From contig OZ244725.1 in assembly GCA_965219305.1 (NCBI GenBank), positions 2,170,001 through 2,234,000 of the forward strand: a stretch of 64,000 bases of DNA, written 5' to 3'. A program made the position numbers and the translations under genes. The notes under the pieces were generated by a model. That model saw only the letters and a program-made list of their open reading frames with translations, ran no database searches and was not told the DNA's origin. Source of the DNA: DATHTS01 sp965219305 (GTDB taxonomy: Bacteria > Acidobacteriota > Blastocatellia > Pyrinomonadales > Pyrinomonadaceae). This document shows, in pieces, positions 51,301 to 58,652 of this stretch. Within the stretch, counting starts at the first letter, position 1. Every line of letters starts with the position of its first letter.

Positions 51301-51646
51301 CACGTATTGTGTTCAACGAATTGCGTTGGCGCGAATCGAAGCCGAAAAAGACGGTCGCCGTGTTCAGGATGGTGAGGTTATTACCGCTTGCCAATCAGTC
51401 TGTCCGGCGGATGCGATAGTTTTCGGAGATTTGAACGACGAAAACAGCCGCGTTTCCAAGATGAAAAAAGATCATCGCAATTACACGCTGCTCAACGAAT
51501 TAAATACGCAACCGCGCACCACGTATTTGGCGGCTTTGAAAAACCAAAATAAAGAAATTCCGGGCTACAAGCCGATAATTATGGGTTTTGAGGAAAAAGA
51601 GGGTGCAGAAAATAAAGCTGAAGGAAACGAAGTGGAAAGTCATTAA
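48323..51646 (+). CDS. actB: Alternative complex III subunit ActB, molybdopterin-like and iron-sulfur protein
   Basis: The 1107-residue product has a Tat signal (SRRNFVKVMGASLALAGLSG, Arg59-Arg60) directly followed by Cys78, which could also be lipidated. Residues 85-850 resemble molybdopterin oxidoreductases but in this family hold no cofactor. From about 855 there is a ferredoxin part with four Cys clusters: CVGCNACVLACQSENN, CQQCEQAPCEVVCPVHA, CIGTRYCSNNCPY and CTYCVQRI with CQSVCPADAI, for three 4Fe-4S and one 3Fe-4S in known complexes. A low-complexity linker of Pro, Ala, Ser and Thr (SSPSPEATATPPASPSATPA, about 539-592) is inserted in the middle, which is unusual. Confidence 0.95.
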   Translation: MPSKDSKNNFALLRDKILAQNGKQYWRSVEEFSDTPEFEEFIKQEYPAQAEEWDNSLSRRNFVKVMGASLALAGLSGCVIQPPEKIVPYVSQPENMIPGRPLFFATAMTLGGVATGLLGKSMDGRPIKVEGNPEHPSSLGATDVLAQASLLTMYDPDRSQEVRYRGKSNNWQNFMTAIRTAVEENSKDGGAGVRFLTETITSPTLVAQFQQIAQEMPNSRWIQYEPFNKDNATEGAKMALGSAVNTVYKFDQADRVLSLDADIFSGFNVRYIKDFNKKRVWGEGTENINRLYAIETTMTLTGAKADHRLAVKPSQMTEIAKAVAAAVGVSGASSIYKENAEFITALANDLKANAGRSIVVAGDNQPPSVHALAHAMNSQLGNVGKTVVYTEPLSPFAEKSQTDQLRELVADIDAGRVKTLVIMGGNPTYNTPADLKLDQARLEKIPLRIHTGLFFDETAELCHWHVPEAHYLEMWGDARAYDGTVSIIQPLIKPLYGNKTQYEVAQVFFKENYDKANYDIVKEYWQKQNLSAGAPKTMAAGATTPQATPNSSPNSSPSPEATATPPASPSATPAASPSPQATTNGAATTTPKTFEDNWRKVVHDGFIPNSALPAKTLSANTGFLSQPQNAPAMNGALEISFMPDPCVYDGRFTNNGWLQELPNPLTKITWENVALVSPATAKRLELNITEDKYNAYAGGEMGTPFINTKGGNQFSDLVRINANGAEISQDVPVWVAPGQPDDVITLYAGYGRTKTGRVGNGLGYDAYQIRSSNAMYFGSGKLDKTGSQTNVASSQIHFNMEGRDLLRVLDVEELKAKPEIGHQHDEYENSMYEPYNYSEHDWQNKWAMTIDLNSCVGCNACVLACQSENNIPVVGKEQVERSREMHWMRVDAYFGGEDINNPEGPSFQPVLCQQCEQAPCEVVCPVHATVHSAEGLNDMVYNRCIGTRYCSNNCPYKVRRFNFLLYQDWDTPQYKLLRNPEVTVRSRGVMEKCTYCVQRIALARIEAEKDGRRVQDGEVITACQSVCPADAIVFGDLNDENSRVSKMKKDHRNYTLLNELNTQPRTTYLAALKNQNKEIPGYKPIIMGFEEKEGAENKAEGNEVESH

Positions 51647-51719
51647 TCAGATGATTTACCGAATTCGGGTTCGGAATAATTTACATATAATAAACTAAGG
51701 ACTCGAAAAATTTAACTGT

Positions 51720-53162
51720 ATGCAAGACGTAAGAGACGTAAAGGAAATTCAAAGAAGAATCTATCCGCCGATGGTCGAAGGCGATCACGATTTAGCATCG
51801 GTTACCGATTTAATCAGTGATAGGACGCTCAAAAAGCGTACACCTTTTCAATGGTATATCGGTTTTGCCGTCGCGTTTATCATCGCGCAGTTACTGCTGA
51901 TGACGGTAACATATCTGCTTGCAAAAGGTGTCGGTATCTGGGGAAACAACCAGCCGATTGGTTGGGCGTTTCCAATTATTAACTTCGTCTGGTGGATCGG
52001 AATCGGACACGCCGGAACTTTGATCTCGGCAATTCTTTTACTGCTAAATCAGAAATGGCGGACTTCGATTAACCGTTTTGCCGAAGCGATGACGCTTTTT
52101 GCCGTAGCTTGTGCCGGGTTGTATCCTTTGCTACATACAGGTCGTCCGTGGCTCGCTTATTGGATGTTTCCATATCCGAATACGATGGGAATGTGGCCGC
52201 AATTTCGCAGTCCTTTAATCTGGGATGTTTTCGCAGTTTCAACCTATGCAACGGTTTCGCTTCTTTTCTGGTATATCGGTCTGATTCCAGATTTAGCGAC
52301 TTTGCGCGACCGGGCGAAAAACAAGTATTTTCGATTGGTTTACGCACTTTTGTCTTGGGGTTGGCGCGGTTCGGCACGTCATTGGCATCGCTATGAATTG
52401 GCGTATTTGCTGCTTGCCGGACTTTCGACACCGCTTGTTTTGTCCGTTCACTCGATTGTTAGCTTCGACTTTTCGGTTTCGCAACTTCCAGGTTGGCACG
52501 CCACTATTTTTCCGCCGTATTTTGTGGCTGGAGCAGTTTTTGCCGGATTCGCAATGGTTTTGATTCTATGTATTCCTCTGCGTAAGTGGTATAAAATGAA
52601 AGATTTAATCACCGATACTCATTTGATTTATATGGGTAAAGTGATGTTGACGACGGGATTGATCGTCGTTTACGGTTATGCGATGGAAGCGTTTTTCGCT
52701 TGGTATAGTGCCGCACCGTTTGAAACTTATATGATGTATAACCGCGCAATCGGCGGTCCATATTGGTGGTCATACTGGCTTTTGATTTTATGCAACGGCG
52801 CGTCAATTCAGCTTTTATGGTTCAAACGTTTCCGCGAAAGTCCTTTCTGGCTTTTTATAATTTCGCTGGTCGTCAGCGTCGGTATGTGGCTCGAAAGATT
52901 CGTTATTATTATTACGAGTTTGAACCGGGATTTTCTTCCATCTTCTTGGGGAATGTACACACCGACGATTTTCGATGTAACGATGTTCGCCGGAACAATC
53001 GGAATGTTCTTATGTTTGATATTCCTTTTTGTCAGATTCTTGCCTGTTATTTCGATTTTTGAGGTAAGAACGCTTTTACCGCAGGCAGAAGTTGCACATT
53101 CTCATCACGAAACGGATCATATGGATCAGATTCAAGAGCCGAAAGGAGAAAGGGCGGAGTAG
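51720..53162 (+). CDS. actC: Alternative complex III subunit ActC, NrfD-like membrane protein
   Basis: The 480-residue product has about ten membrane helices in the NrfD pattern: PFQWYIGFAVAFIIAQLLLM, FVWWIGIGHAGTLISAILLL, SPLIWDVFAVSTYATVSLLF, PLVLSVHSIVSFDFSVSQLP and MLTTGLIVVYGYAMEAFFAW. The His and Asp residues around IGHAG and SFDFS are at the quinol site in known structures. It oxidises quinol together with ActB. The His-rich tail (HSHHETDHMDQ) is cytoplasmic or periplasmic. Confidence 0.95.
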   Translation: MQDVRDVKEIQRRIYPPMVEGDHDLASVTDLISDRTLKKRTPFQWYIGFAVAFIIAQLLLMTVTYLLAKGVGIWGNNQPIGWAFPIINFVWWIGIGHAGTLISAILLLLNQKWRTSINRFAEAMTLFAVACAGLYPLLHTGRPWLAYWMFPYPNTMGMWPQFRSPLIWDVFAVSTYATVSLLFWYIGLIPDLATLRDRAKNKYFRLVYALLSWGWRGSARHWHRYELAYLLLAGLSTPLVLSVHSIVSFDFSVSQLPGWHATIFPPYFVAGAVFAGFAMVLILCIPLRKWYKMKDLITDTHLIYMGKVMLTTGLIVVYGYAMEAFFAWYSAAPFETYMMYNRAIGGPYWWSYWLLILCNGASIQLLWFKRFRESPFWLFIISLVVSVGMWLERFVIIITSLNRDFLPSSWGMYTPTIFDVTMFAGTIGMFLCLIFLFVRFLPVISIFEVRTLLPQAEVAHSHHETDHMDQIQEPKGERAE

Positions 53163-53179
53163 TTTTTTATAGATTGAAA

Positions 53180-53265
53180 TTGCAATCAGTCGCGCTTGTC
53201 CGCGTCTGACAAAATGGGCAACTCACCCGTGTCAAATCAAACGCCAGCAGGCGGACTGATTGCAA
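53180..53265. repeat. Structured intergenic element between actC and actD
   Basis: TTGCAATCAGTC (53180-53191) and GACTGATTGCAA (53254-53265) pair perfectly over 12 bases. Inside, TGACA (53207-53211) pairs with TGTCA (53230-53234) around GGG and CCC. The element fills most of the 115-base gap and resembles a small mobile repeat or an RNA structure that sets the ratio of downstream subunits. Confidence 0.65.
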
Positions 53266-53277
53266 ACAAGATAGTTT

Positions 53278-53811
53278 ATGAAAGAGAATTTATACGGAAT
53301 CTTAGCGGAGTTCGATACGGCAACCCAATTGGTTGACGCGGCGCGACGAACGCGCGAAGCCGGTTACACAGCGACCGACGCATTTTCGCCATTTCCGATT
53401 CACGAAATGGACGAAGCACTCGGAATCAAACGGACAGTTTTGCCGTATCTCGTTTTTGCGGGCGGCATCGCCGGTTTGCTCTCGGGCATCGGTTTGGAAT
53501 ACTTTACTGCCGTTATTGATTATCCGATTATTGTAGGCGGTCGTCCGTTTTTCAGTCTTCCGTCATTTATTCCGCCGGCTTACGAATTAACAATTCTGCT
53601 TGCGGCTTTCGCAGCGGTTTTCGGAATGCTCTTTCTAAACGGTTTGCCGCAACCTTATCATCCGGTTTTTAATGTTCCTCGTTTTGCGCTGGCGACACGG
53701 GAAAAATTCTTTTTACTAATCGAAACGAAGGACGAGCAATTTGATTACGAAAATACGAAAAGTTTTATGGAAAGTTTGGGTCCGCAGGAGGTTTTTGATG
53801 TTGATGAATAA
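53278..53811 (+). CDS. actD: Alternative complex III subunit ActD (DUF3341)
   Basis: The 177-residue product begins ENLYGILAEFDTATQLVDAA and continues YTATDAFSPFPIHEMDEALG, the DUF3341 signature. Two membrane helices follow (LPYLVFAGGIAGLLSGIGLE and YELTILLAAFAAVFGMLFLN), joined by a loop with VGGRPFFSLPSFIPP. ActD anchors the complex and holds no cofactor. Its last 14 bases overlap actE. Confidence 0.94.
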   Translation: MKENLYGILAEFDTATQLVDAARRTREAGYTATDAFSPFPIHEMDEALGIKRTVLPYLVFAGGIAGLLSGIGLEYFTAVIDYPIIVGGRPFFSLPSFIPPAYELTILLAAFAAVFGMLFLNGLPQPYHPVFNVPRFALATREKFFLLIETKDEQFDYENTKSFMESLGPQEVFDVDE

Positions 53812-54526
53812 GTCTAAAGTCGGTAAAAGAACGGCATACGGCTTGTTGCTCGTCGCCTTTTGCCTGATAAGCGTCGGTTGCCGCTATGATATGCAGGATC
53901 AGCCGCGCTATGAACCATACCAAAAAAGCGATTTCTTTGCCGATGATAAGGCGATGAGAGAATTGCCTGAAGGCACGGTCGCACGCGGACAATTACGGGA
54001 AAACAAAGCGTTTTGGACAGGCAAAAAAGAAAATGCCGATCCGAACGTGCAAGTTCAGACGGCAACAGACACGAACGGAAATACGGTGGTTTCGAGTTTT
54101 CCGAACGACATTGATAAAATACCTTTTACAGTAACTCAAGAAGTTATTGACCGCGGACAAGACCGATTTAATATTTACTGTATCGTTTGTCACGGCGCAG
54201 TCGGAAAAGGCGACGGAATGATCGTCCGACGCGGGTATCCGCAACCGCCGACTTATCACGACGACCGTCTGCGAAATGCGCCCGACGGACACTTTTTTGA
54301 CGTGATGACAAATGGTTGGGGCAAAATGAACAGTTATGCATCGCAGATTCCGGCGGCTGATCGCTGGGCGATTGTCGCTTACATACGCGCACTGCAAATC
54401 AGCCAAAATCCGAATGGAATAATGAATTCAAACTCTGCCAACATATCAAATACAAATACGATGACGACTCCGGCGAATACGAACGCTAATGTGTCAAACG
54501 CGAATACTTCGGGAGGTGCAAGATGA
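53798..54526 (+). CDS. actE: Alternative complex III subunit ActE, monohaem cytochrome c
   Basis: I start at the ATG at 53798, inside the end of actD, because AGGAGG lies six bases upstream; an earlier in-frame ATG has none and would spoil the leader. The 242-residue product has a lipoprotein-like signal (TAYGLLLVAFCLISVGCRYD) with the Cys at the cleavage site. One haem site, CIVCHG, is present with a later Met (GWGKMNSYASQI) as likely axial ligand. The C-terminus is a disordered Asn and Thr rich tail (NANVSNANTSGG). It carries electrons from ActA towards the oxidase. Confidence 0.93.
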   Translation: MLMNKSKVGKRTAYGLLLVAFCLISVGCRYDMQDQPRYEPYQKSDFFADDKAMRELPEGTVARGQLRENKAFWTGKKENADPNVQVQTATDTNGNTVVSSFPNDIDKIPFTVTQEVIDRGQDRFNIYCIVCHGAVGKGDGMIVRRGYPQPPTYHDDRLRNAPDGHFFDVMTNGWGKMNSYASQIPAADRWAIVAYIRALQISQNPNGIMNSNSANISNTNTMTTPANTNANVSNANTSGGAR

Positions 54527-55764
54527 TAAATTCTGAAGATTTCAGAACACCTGAACGAATCGGTGCGTGGCGCAACATTGCGCTCGGTGCGGGCGGATTA
54601 GCTTCCATTATTTGGTTGATTGGCGTTTATATCTATCCCGAATCGGCGATGCGCGGTTGGCTTCTGGGCTTTATTTTCTGGGGCGGCATCGGCATCGGCA
54701 GCATCGGCGTTTTGATGCTTCAATACCTGACTGGCGGTGCGTGGGGCGTTGTTATTCGCCGAGTTGTCGAAGCAAGTTCACGAACACTTCCGGTAATTTT
54801 CGCGTTGTGGATTCCGCTTGCTTTCGGCGTGGCGTTCGGTTTGATCTATGAATGGACGCATCTTGCGCCGACAGATCACGTAATGGAGTGGCGCGGTTCG
54901 TATCAAACCGCCGAATGGTGGATCATTCGCTCAATTATCTATTTCGTTTTGTGGGGTGTGATTGTTTATTACCTCAATGGACGGGCGAGAAAACAGGACG
55001 CTTCAACCAACGTCGAAGAAGCGGCGAAATATCTCGGCGATGCGACGGCATTTTCCGGTCCGGCATTGGTTTTCTTCGCGCTTATCGTTACATTTGCGGG
55101 AGTTGACTGGATGATGATGCTCGAACCGCATTGGTTTTCAACGATTTGGGGACTTCTTTTCGTCGCAGGTTGGGCATTGAGTTGTTTCTGTTTTGTGGTA
55201 GCGATTCTCGCCTGGATGTGGGATAAACCGCCGATGAATCGGGTGTTAGGCAAACGTCATTTTCACGATCTCGGTAAATTAATGCTCGCGCTCGTGATGG
55301 TTTGGGCGTATTTCAACTTTTCGCAATACTTGATTATCTGGTCGGGCAACTTACCGGAAGAAACCAGTTTTTATCTGCCGCGTATGAAAGGAACGTGGGG
55401 CGTGATCGGACTTTTCCTAATCGTTTTTCACTTCGCATTTCCCTTTTTGGTTTTGCTCCAGCAGGATTTTAAACGCAAAGCGAAATGGTTGGCGGGATTG
55501 GCTTGTTTCATCCTATTTATGCGGCTCGTTGATATGTATTACATTATCGCACCGAGTCCGCGAATCGGCGGCGCGTCGGGAATTATCGAACACGGCGTAA
55601 GATTGGATTTTGTCGCAGGATTTAGTTTGTTCGACATTGTCGGACCGATTGCAGTCGGCGGTATTTGGCTTTGGTGGTTTTTCGGCGAATTGATGAAATA
55701 TCCGCTCGTTCCGGTTAATGATCCGTTTTTACAAAACGCGATTGACCACGGAAAAGGACATTAA
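54523..55764 (+). CDS. actF: Alternative complex III subunit ActF, NrfD-like membrane protein
   Basis: The 413-residue product starts with ATGA overlap of the actE stop. It has about ten membrane helices: IALGAGGLASIIWLIGVYIY, IFWGGIGIGSIGVLMLQYLT, WWIIRSIIYFVLWGVIVYYL, ALVFFALIVTFAGVDWMMML and LMLALVMVWAYFNFSQYLII. It is the second, ActC-like membrane subunit and lacks the quinol site of ActC in known structures. It completes the complex. Confidence 0.94.
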   Translation: MINSEDFRTPERIGAWRNIALGAGGLASIIWLIGVYIYPESAMRGWLLGFIFWGGIGIGSIGVLMLQYLTGGAWGVVIRRVVEASSRTLPVIFALWIPLAFGVAFGLIYEWTHLAPTDHVMEWRGSYQTAEWWIIRSIIYFVLWGVIVYYLNGRARKQDASTNVEEAAKYLGDATAFSGPALVFFALIVTFAGVDWMMMLEPHWFSTIWGLLFVAGWALSCFCFVVAILAWMWDKPPMNRVLGKRHFHDLGKLMLALVMVWAYFNFSQYLIIWSGNLPEETSFYLPRMKGTWGVIGLFLIVFHFAFPFLVLLQQDFKRKAKWLAGLACFILFMRLVDMYYIIAPSPRIGGASGIIEHGVRLDFVAGFSLFDIVGPIAVGGIWLWWFFGELMKYPLVPVNDPFLQNAIDHGKGH

Positions 55765-55765
55765 A

Positions 55766-55833
55766 CGAATTACGAATTACGAATTTTCGTTTTTCATTCG
55801 TAATTTGAAATTCGTAATTCGTAATTGAAAAAG
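55766..55833. repeat. AATTACG tandem repeat and inverted copy after actF
   Basis: Left copies of ACGAATT face the right copies AATTCGTAATTCGTAATT, with TTTTCGTTTTTCATT in the loop. They can fold in the operon transcript between actF and the next gene. Confidence 0.75.
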
Positions 55834-55834
55834 T

Positions 55835-56377
55835 ATGGGTAAAACTAAACACGAAAAAAGTTTTGTAGATTTCGAACAGCCGTATGAGCAAAATATCATC
55901 GGCTTGCGCGGGGTAATTTATTTTGGAGTCGGTTTGCTTTTGCTGATCGTGATTACTTTCGGTTTGATGTTCTTTTTCCTGAATGTTCTGAAAGCCGATG
56001 CTATTAATAAAGATGCGGAAAATGCAAATCCGATGGCGGAAACGGGCAAGGAAAGACTTCCAAAGAGTGCGGTCAAACTTCAAGCCGCGCCGGGTTTCGG
56101 TGTGCAGACGAAAGACGGTTTTGTAAATCTCGAATTGATGCACCCGCAAGCCGAATGGGAAGTTATTCAGCAAGTTGATAAAGATTTGTGGGAAAACGGC
56201 GAAAAAGGAGCGAACGGAACAGTTATCGCTTTGCCGATTAATGAAGCGAAACAAAAACTCTTACAACAAAATGCGGGAACGACCGCAAATGCACAGGGCG
56301 ATGAACTTTATAAAGAATCGAGATTATCAATATCCGGTTCGAGCGCGGGAAGAGTTTCCGCAGACAGACGCAGATAA
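55835..56377 (+). CDS. Small membrane-anchored protein of the respiratory block, unknown function
   Basis: The 180-residue product has one membrane helix (LRGVIYFGVGLLLLIVITFG, about 25-47) with a charged N-terminal stretch in front. The rest is polar and probably periplasmic: PKSAVKLQAAPGFGVQTKDG, VNLELMHPQAEWEVIQQVDK and IALPINEAKQKLLQQ. I know of no named family, but similar genes sit between actF and sco in ACIII-oxidase clusters of related bacteria. It may be an accessory or assembly protein of the complex. Confidence 0.7.
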   Translation: MGKTKHEKSFVDFEQPYEQNIIGLRGVIYFGVGLLLLIVITFGLMFFFLNVLKADAINKDAENANPMAETGKERLPKSAVKLQAAPGFGVQTKDGFVNLELMHPQAEWEVIQQVDKDLWENGEKGANGTVIALPINEAKQKLLQQNAGTTANAQGDELYKESRLSISGSSAGRVSADRRR

Positions 56378-56466
56378 GCATTTGGAGTTTTAAAACTAGG
56401 CGGCAATCTCGTCAGATAAAGGCGGTGGATAGCTAATCAAGGTTGGAACTCCGAACTAAAAACATT

Positions 56467-57363
56467 ATGAAAAAAAGTTCGGCAATCGAAGCAGTATTTA
56501 AGCTGAAACTTTTACTGTTAGTTATATTTTTGACAACAGGAACAATTTCGGCGCAAAAAACGGAGCATTACAATTCTCCGCTTTACGCACCGAAAACTTA
56601 TGATCCGACTCAGACGACGAGCAACGGTTTACCGAAAACCTTGGACAATGTCGGAATCGAGCAAAAACTCGGTTCGCAACTTCCGCTTGATGCGGAATTC
56701 AAAGACGAAAACGGCAACACGGTAAAACTCGGCGAATATTTTAATAAAAACAAGCCGGTCATTTTGGCACTTGTCTATTATGAATGTCCGATGCTCTGCA
56801 ATGAGGTTTTAAACGGCTTGACAGGTTCGCTGAAAGGCGTAAATTTTGATGCCGGAAAAGAATTCGATGTCGTCGCAATCAGTTTTGACGCGCGTGAAAA
56901 CGGTAAACCGGGACTGACGAAAAACAAAAAAGCTTCGTATATGGAGCGTTACGAGCGACCGAATACGGCAAACGGCTGGCATTTTTTAACTGGAACACAG
57001 CCGGAAATTGACAAAGTAACCAAAGCGGCGGGTTTCAATTATCATTTTGATGAAGCCTCGAATCAATTTGCACACGCGGGCGGCATTATGATCGCCACGC
57101 CGGACGGCAAAATGTCGAGATATTTTTACGGCATTGATTATTCGCCGAAAGATGTAAAATTCGGAATTATGGAAGCGTCCGAAGGTAAGATCGGCAATCC
57201 CGCCGAGCAGCTTTATCTTTACTGTTTTCATTACGATCCGGCGACCGGAACTTACGGTTTGGCAGTAATGAGAGTTTTACGTCTGGCAGGAGTGGTGACG
57301 ATTTTGGCAATTGCCGCGATGTTATTAGGTTTTTGGTTTTACCGTAAAAAACGGCTGAATTAG
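56467..57363 (+). CDS. SCO-family copper chaperone
   Basis: I start at the ATG at 56467; an in-frame TTG eight codons earlier is less likely. The 298-residue product has a signal peptide (LKLLLLVIFLTTGTISAQ), a thioredoxin-like domain with the copper-binding C-x-x-x-C (YYECPMLCNEVLNG) and a later His in NQFAHAGGIMIATPDGKMSR, and a C-terminal membrane helix (VVTILAIAAMLLGFWFYRKK). SCO proteins deliver copper to the CuA site of oxidase subunit II, which is encoded next. Confidence 0.93.
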   Translation: MKKSSAIEAVFKLKLLLLVIFLTTGTISAQKTEHYNSPLYAPKTYDPTQTTSNGLPKTLDNVGIEQKLGSQLPLDAEFKDENGNTVKLGEYFNKNKPVILALVYYECPMLCNEVLNGLTGSLKGVNFDAGKEFDVVAISFDARENGKPGLTKNKKASYMERYERPNTANGWHFLTGTQPEIDKVTKAAGFNYHFDEASNQFAHAGGIMIATPDGKMSRYFYGIDYSPKDVKFGIMEASEGKIGNPAEQLYLYCFHYDPATGTYGLAVMRVLRLAGVVTILAIAAMLLGFWFYRKKRLN

Positions 57364-57369
57364 TTCGAC

Positions 57370-57500
57370 GGAACGCCGTCCGGTTTGGCGACAATGAGTG
57401 CGGAAGCACAAAAAAGTTGATAACTTTGAAGATTACTTTAAAGTCTGCAAACAAAATTTGAACGCCGATGCGTTCATTGCCGTCAAGATGACGGCGTTCC
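57370..57500. repeat. Palindrome-bounded element upstream of coxB
   Basis: GGAACGCCGTC (57370-57380) and GACGGCGTTCC (57490-57500) are perfect inverted copies 109 bases apart and almost fill the gap between sco and coxB. Smaller hairpins such as AAGTTGATAACTT lie inside. It resembles a short mobile repeat and could fold in the transcript. Confidence 0.6.
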
Positions 57501-57510
57501 AATAATAGTT

Positions 57511-58626
57511 ATGCAAGATAAAGCGTGGGTTCCATTATTTCCCGAACAAGCCTCGACATTCGCGTGGCAGGTTGACGGTCTGTATTTTTACCTGATAGTT
57601 GTCAGTATCGCTTTTATAATTCCGATCGTTGCGGCGACCGTATTTTTCGGAATCAAATACCGCGAAAAGGAAAAATTTGCGACACCGGCGGAAATGCACG
57701 GTTCGATTGCCCTTGAAACGATCTGGTCAATCATACCGTTTATCATTTCGATGACGATATTTCTCGGCGGCGCGATTGTTTATTTTAATCAATATAATAT
57801 GCCGGACAACACGATGGATATTTACGTCGTCGGCAAACAATGGATGTGGAAGATTCAGCATCCGACGGGACAACGAGAGATAAATGAACTTCATATTCCG
57901 GTCGGGACGAAAGTCAAACTGACGATGACAACCGAAGACGTTCTCCACGACTTTTATGTTCCCGCTTTTCGAACAAAAGCAGATGTCGTGCCGGGACGTT
58001 ATACTTACTTATGGTTTGAAGCCACAAAACCGGGCAAATATCATTTGTTTTGCGCCGAATACTGCGGCTTAAATCACTCTGGAATGGGCGGTTATGTTTA
58101 CGTGATGGAACAGCGTGATTTCGACAACTGGCTCGCCGGAAACGTTTCCGATCAAACGCCGGTTCAAGCCGGACAAGATTTATTTACTAATAAATTAGGC
58201 TGTGCATCGTGTCACGCGGGCGGACCTACTCAGCGCGGCGCGAAACTCGAAGGAATTTACAGTCACGAAGTTAAATTAAATAACGGACAAACCGTTATCG
58301 CGGACGACGAATATATTCGCAATTCGATATTGAATCCAGCCGGACAAATCGTCGAAGGTTATCAGCCGATTATGCCGACTTTTAAAGGACAAGTAACCGA
58401 AGAGCAATTAACTCAACTTGTCGCATACATTAAATCTTTGAGCGGCATAACGGGAAATTCGACGACCGGAACGACGGGCGCAAATTCAAATACAATGAGC
58501 CAGCCGAAAGCTCCGGCGGCAAATACGATGACACCGCCGAAAGCTGACAGAGGCGCGGAAAATAATCCGGGAAGCAATCCGAACGCTCCGGCGAATCGCA
58601 CGGAAGTTACAAACAGGAGCAACTAA
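57511..58626 (+). CDS. coxB: Cytochrome c oxidase subunit II with fused cytochrome c (caa3 type)
   Basis: The 371-residue product has two membrane helices (about 22-48 and 70-92) and a cupredoxin domain with the CuA site CAEYCGLNHSGM and the preceding HDFYVPAFRTK. A cytochrome c domain with CASCH (about 231) follows, as in caa3 oxidases, with MPTFKGQVTEEQL giving the axial Met. The tail (about 315-371) is rich in Asn, Pro and Thr and probably disordered. The fused cytochrome lets the oxidase take electrons directly from complex III. Confidence 0.96.
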   Translation: MQDKAWVPLFPEQASTFAWQVDGLYFYLIVVSIAFIIPIVAATVFFGIKYREKEKFATPAEMHGSIALETIWSIIPFIISMTIFLGGAIVYFNQYNMPDNTMDIYVVGKQWMWKIQHPTGQREINELHIPVGTKVKLTMTTEDVLHDFYVPAFRTKADVVPGRYTYLWFEATKPGKYHLFCAEYCGLNHSGMGGYVYVMEQRDFDNWLAGNVSDQTPVQAGQDLFTNKLGCASCHAGGPTQRGAKLEGIYSHEVKLNNGQTVIADDEYIRNSILNPAGQIVEGYQPIMPTFKGQVTEEQLTQLVAYIKSLSGITGNSTTGTTGANSNTMSQPKAPAANTMTPPKADRGAENNPGSNPNAPANRTEVTNRSN

Positions 58627-58652
58627 AAAGAGGTTTTAAATAAAAAAGTTAT

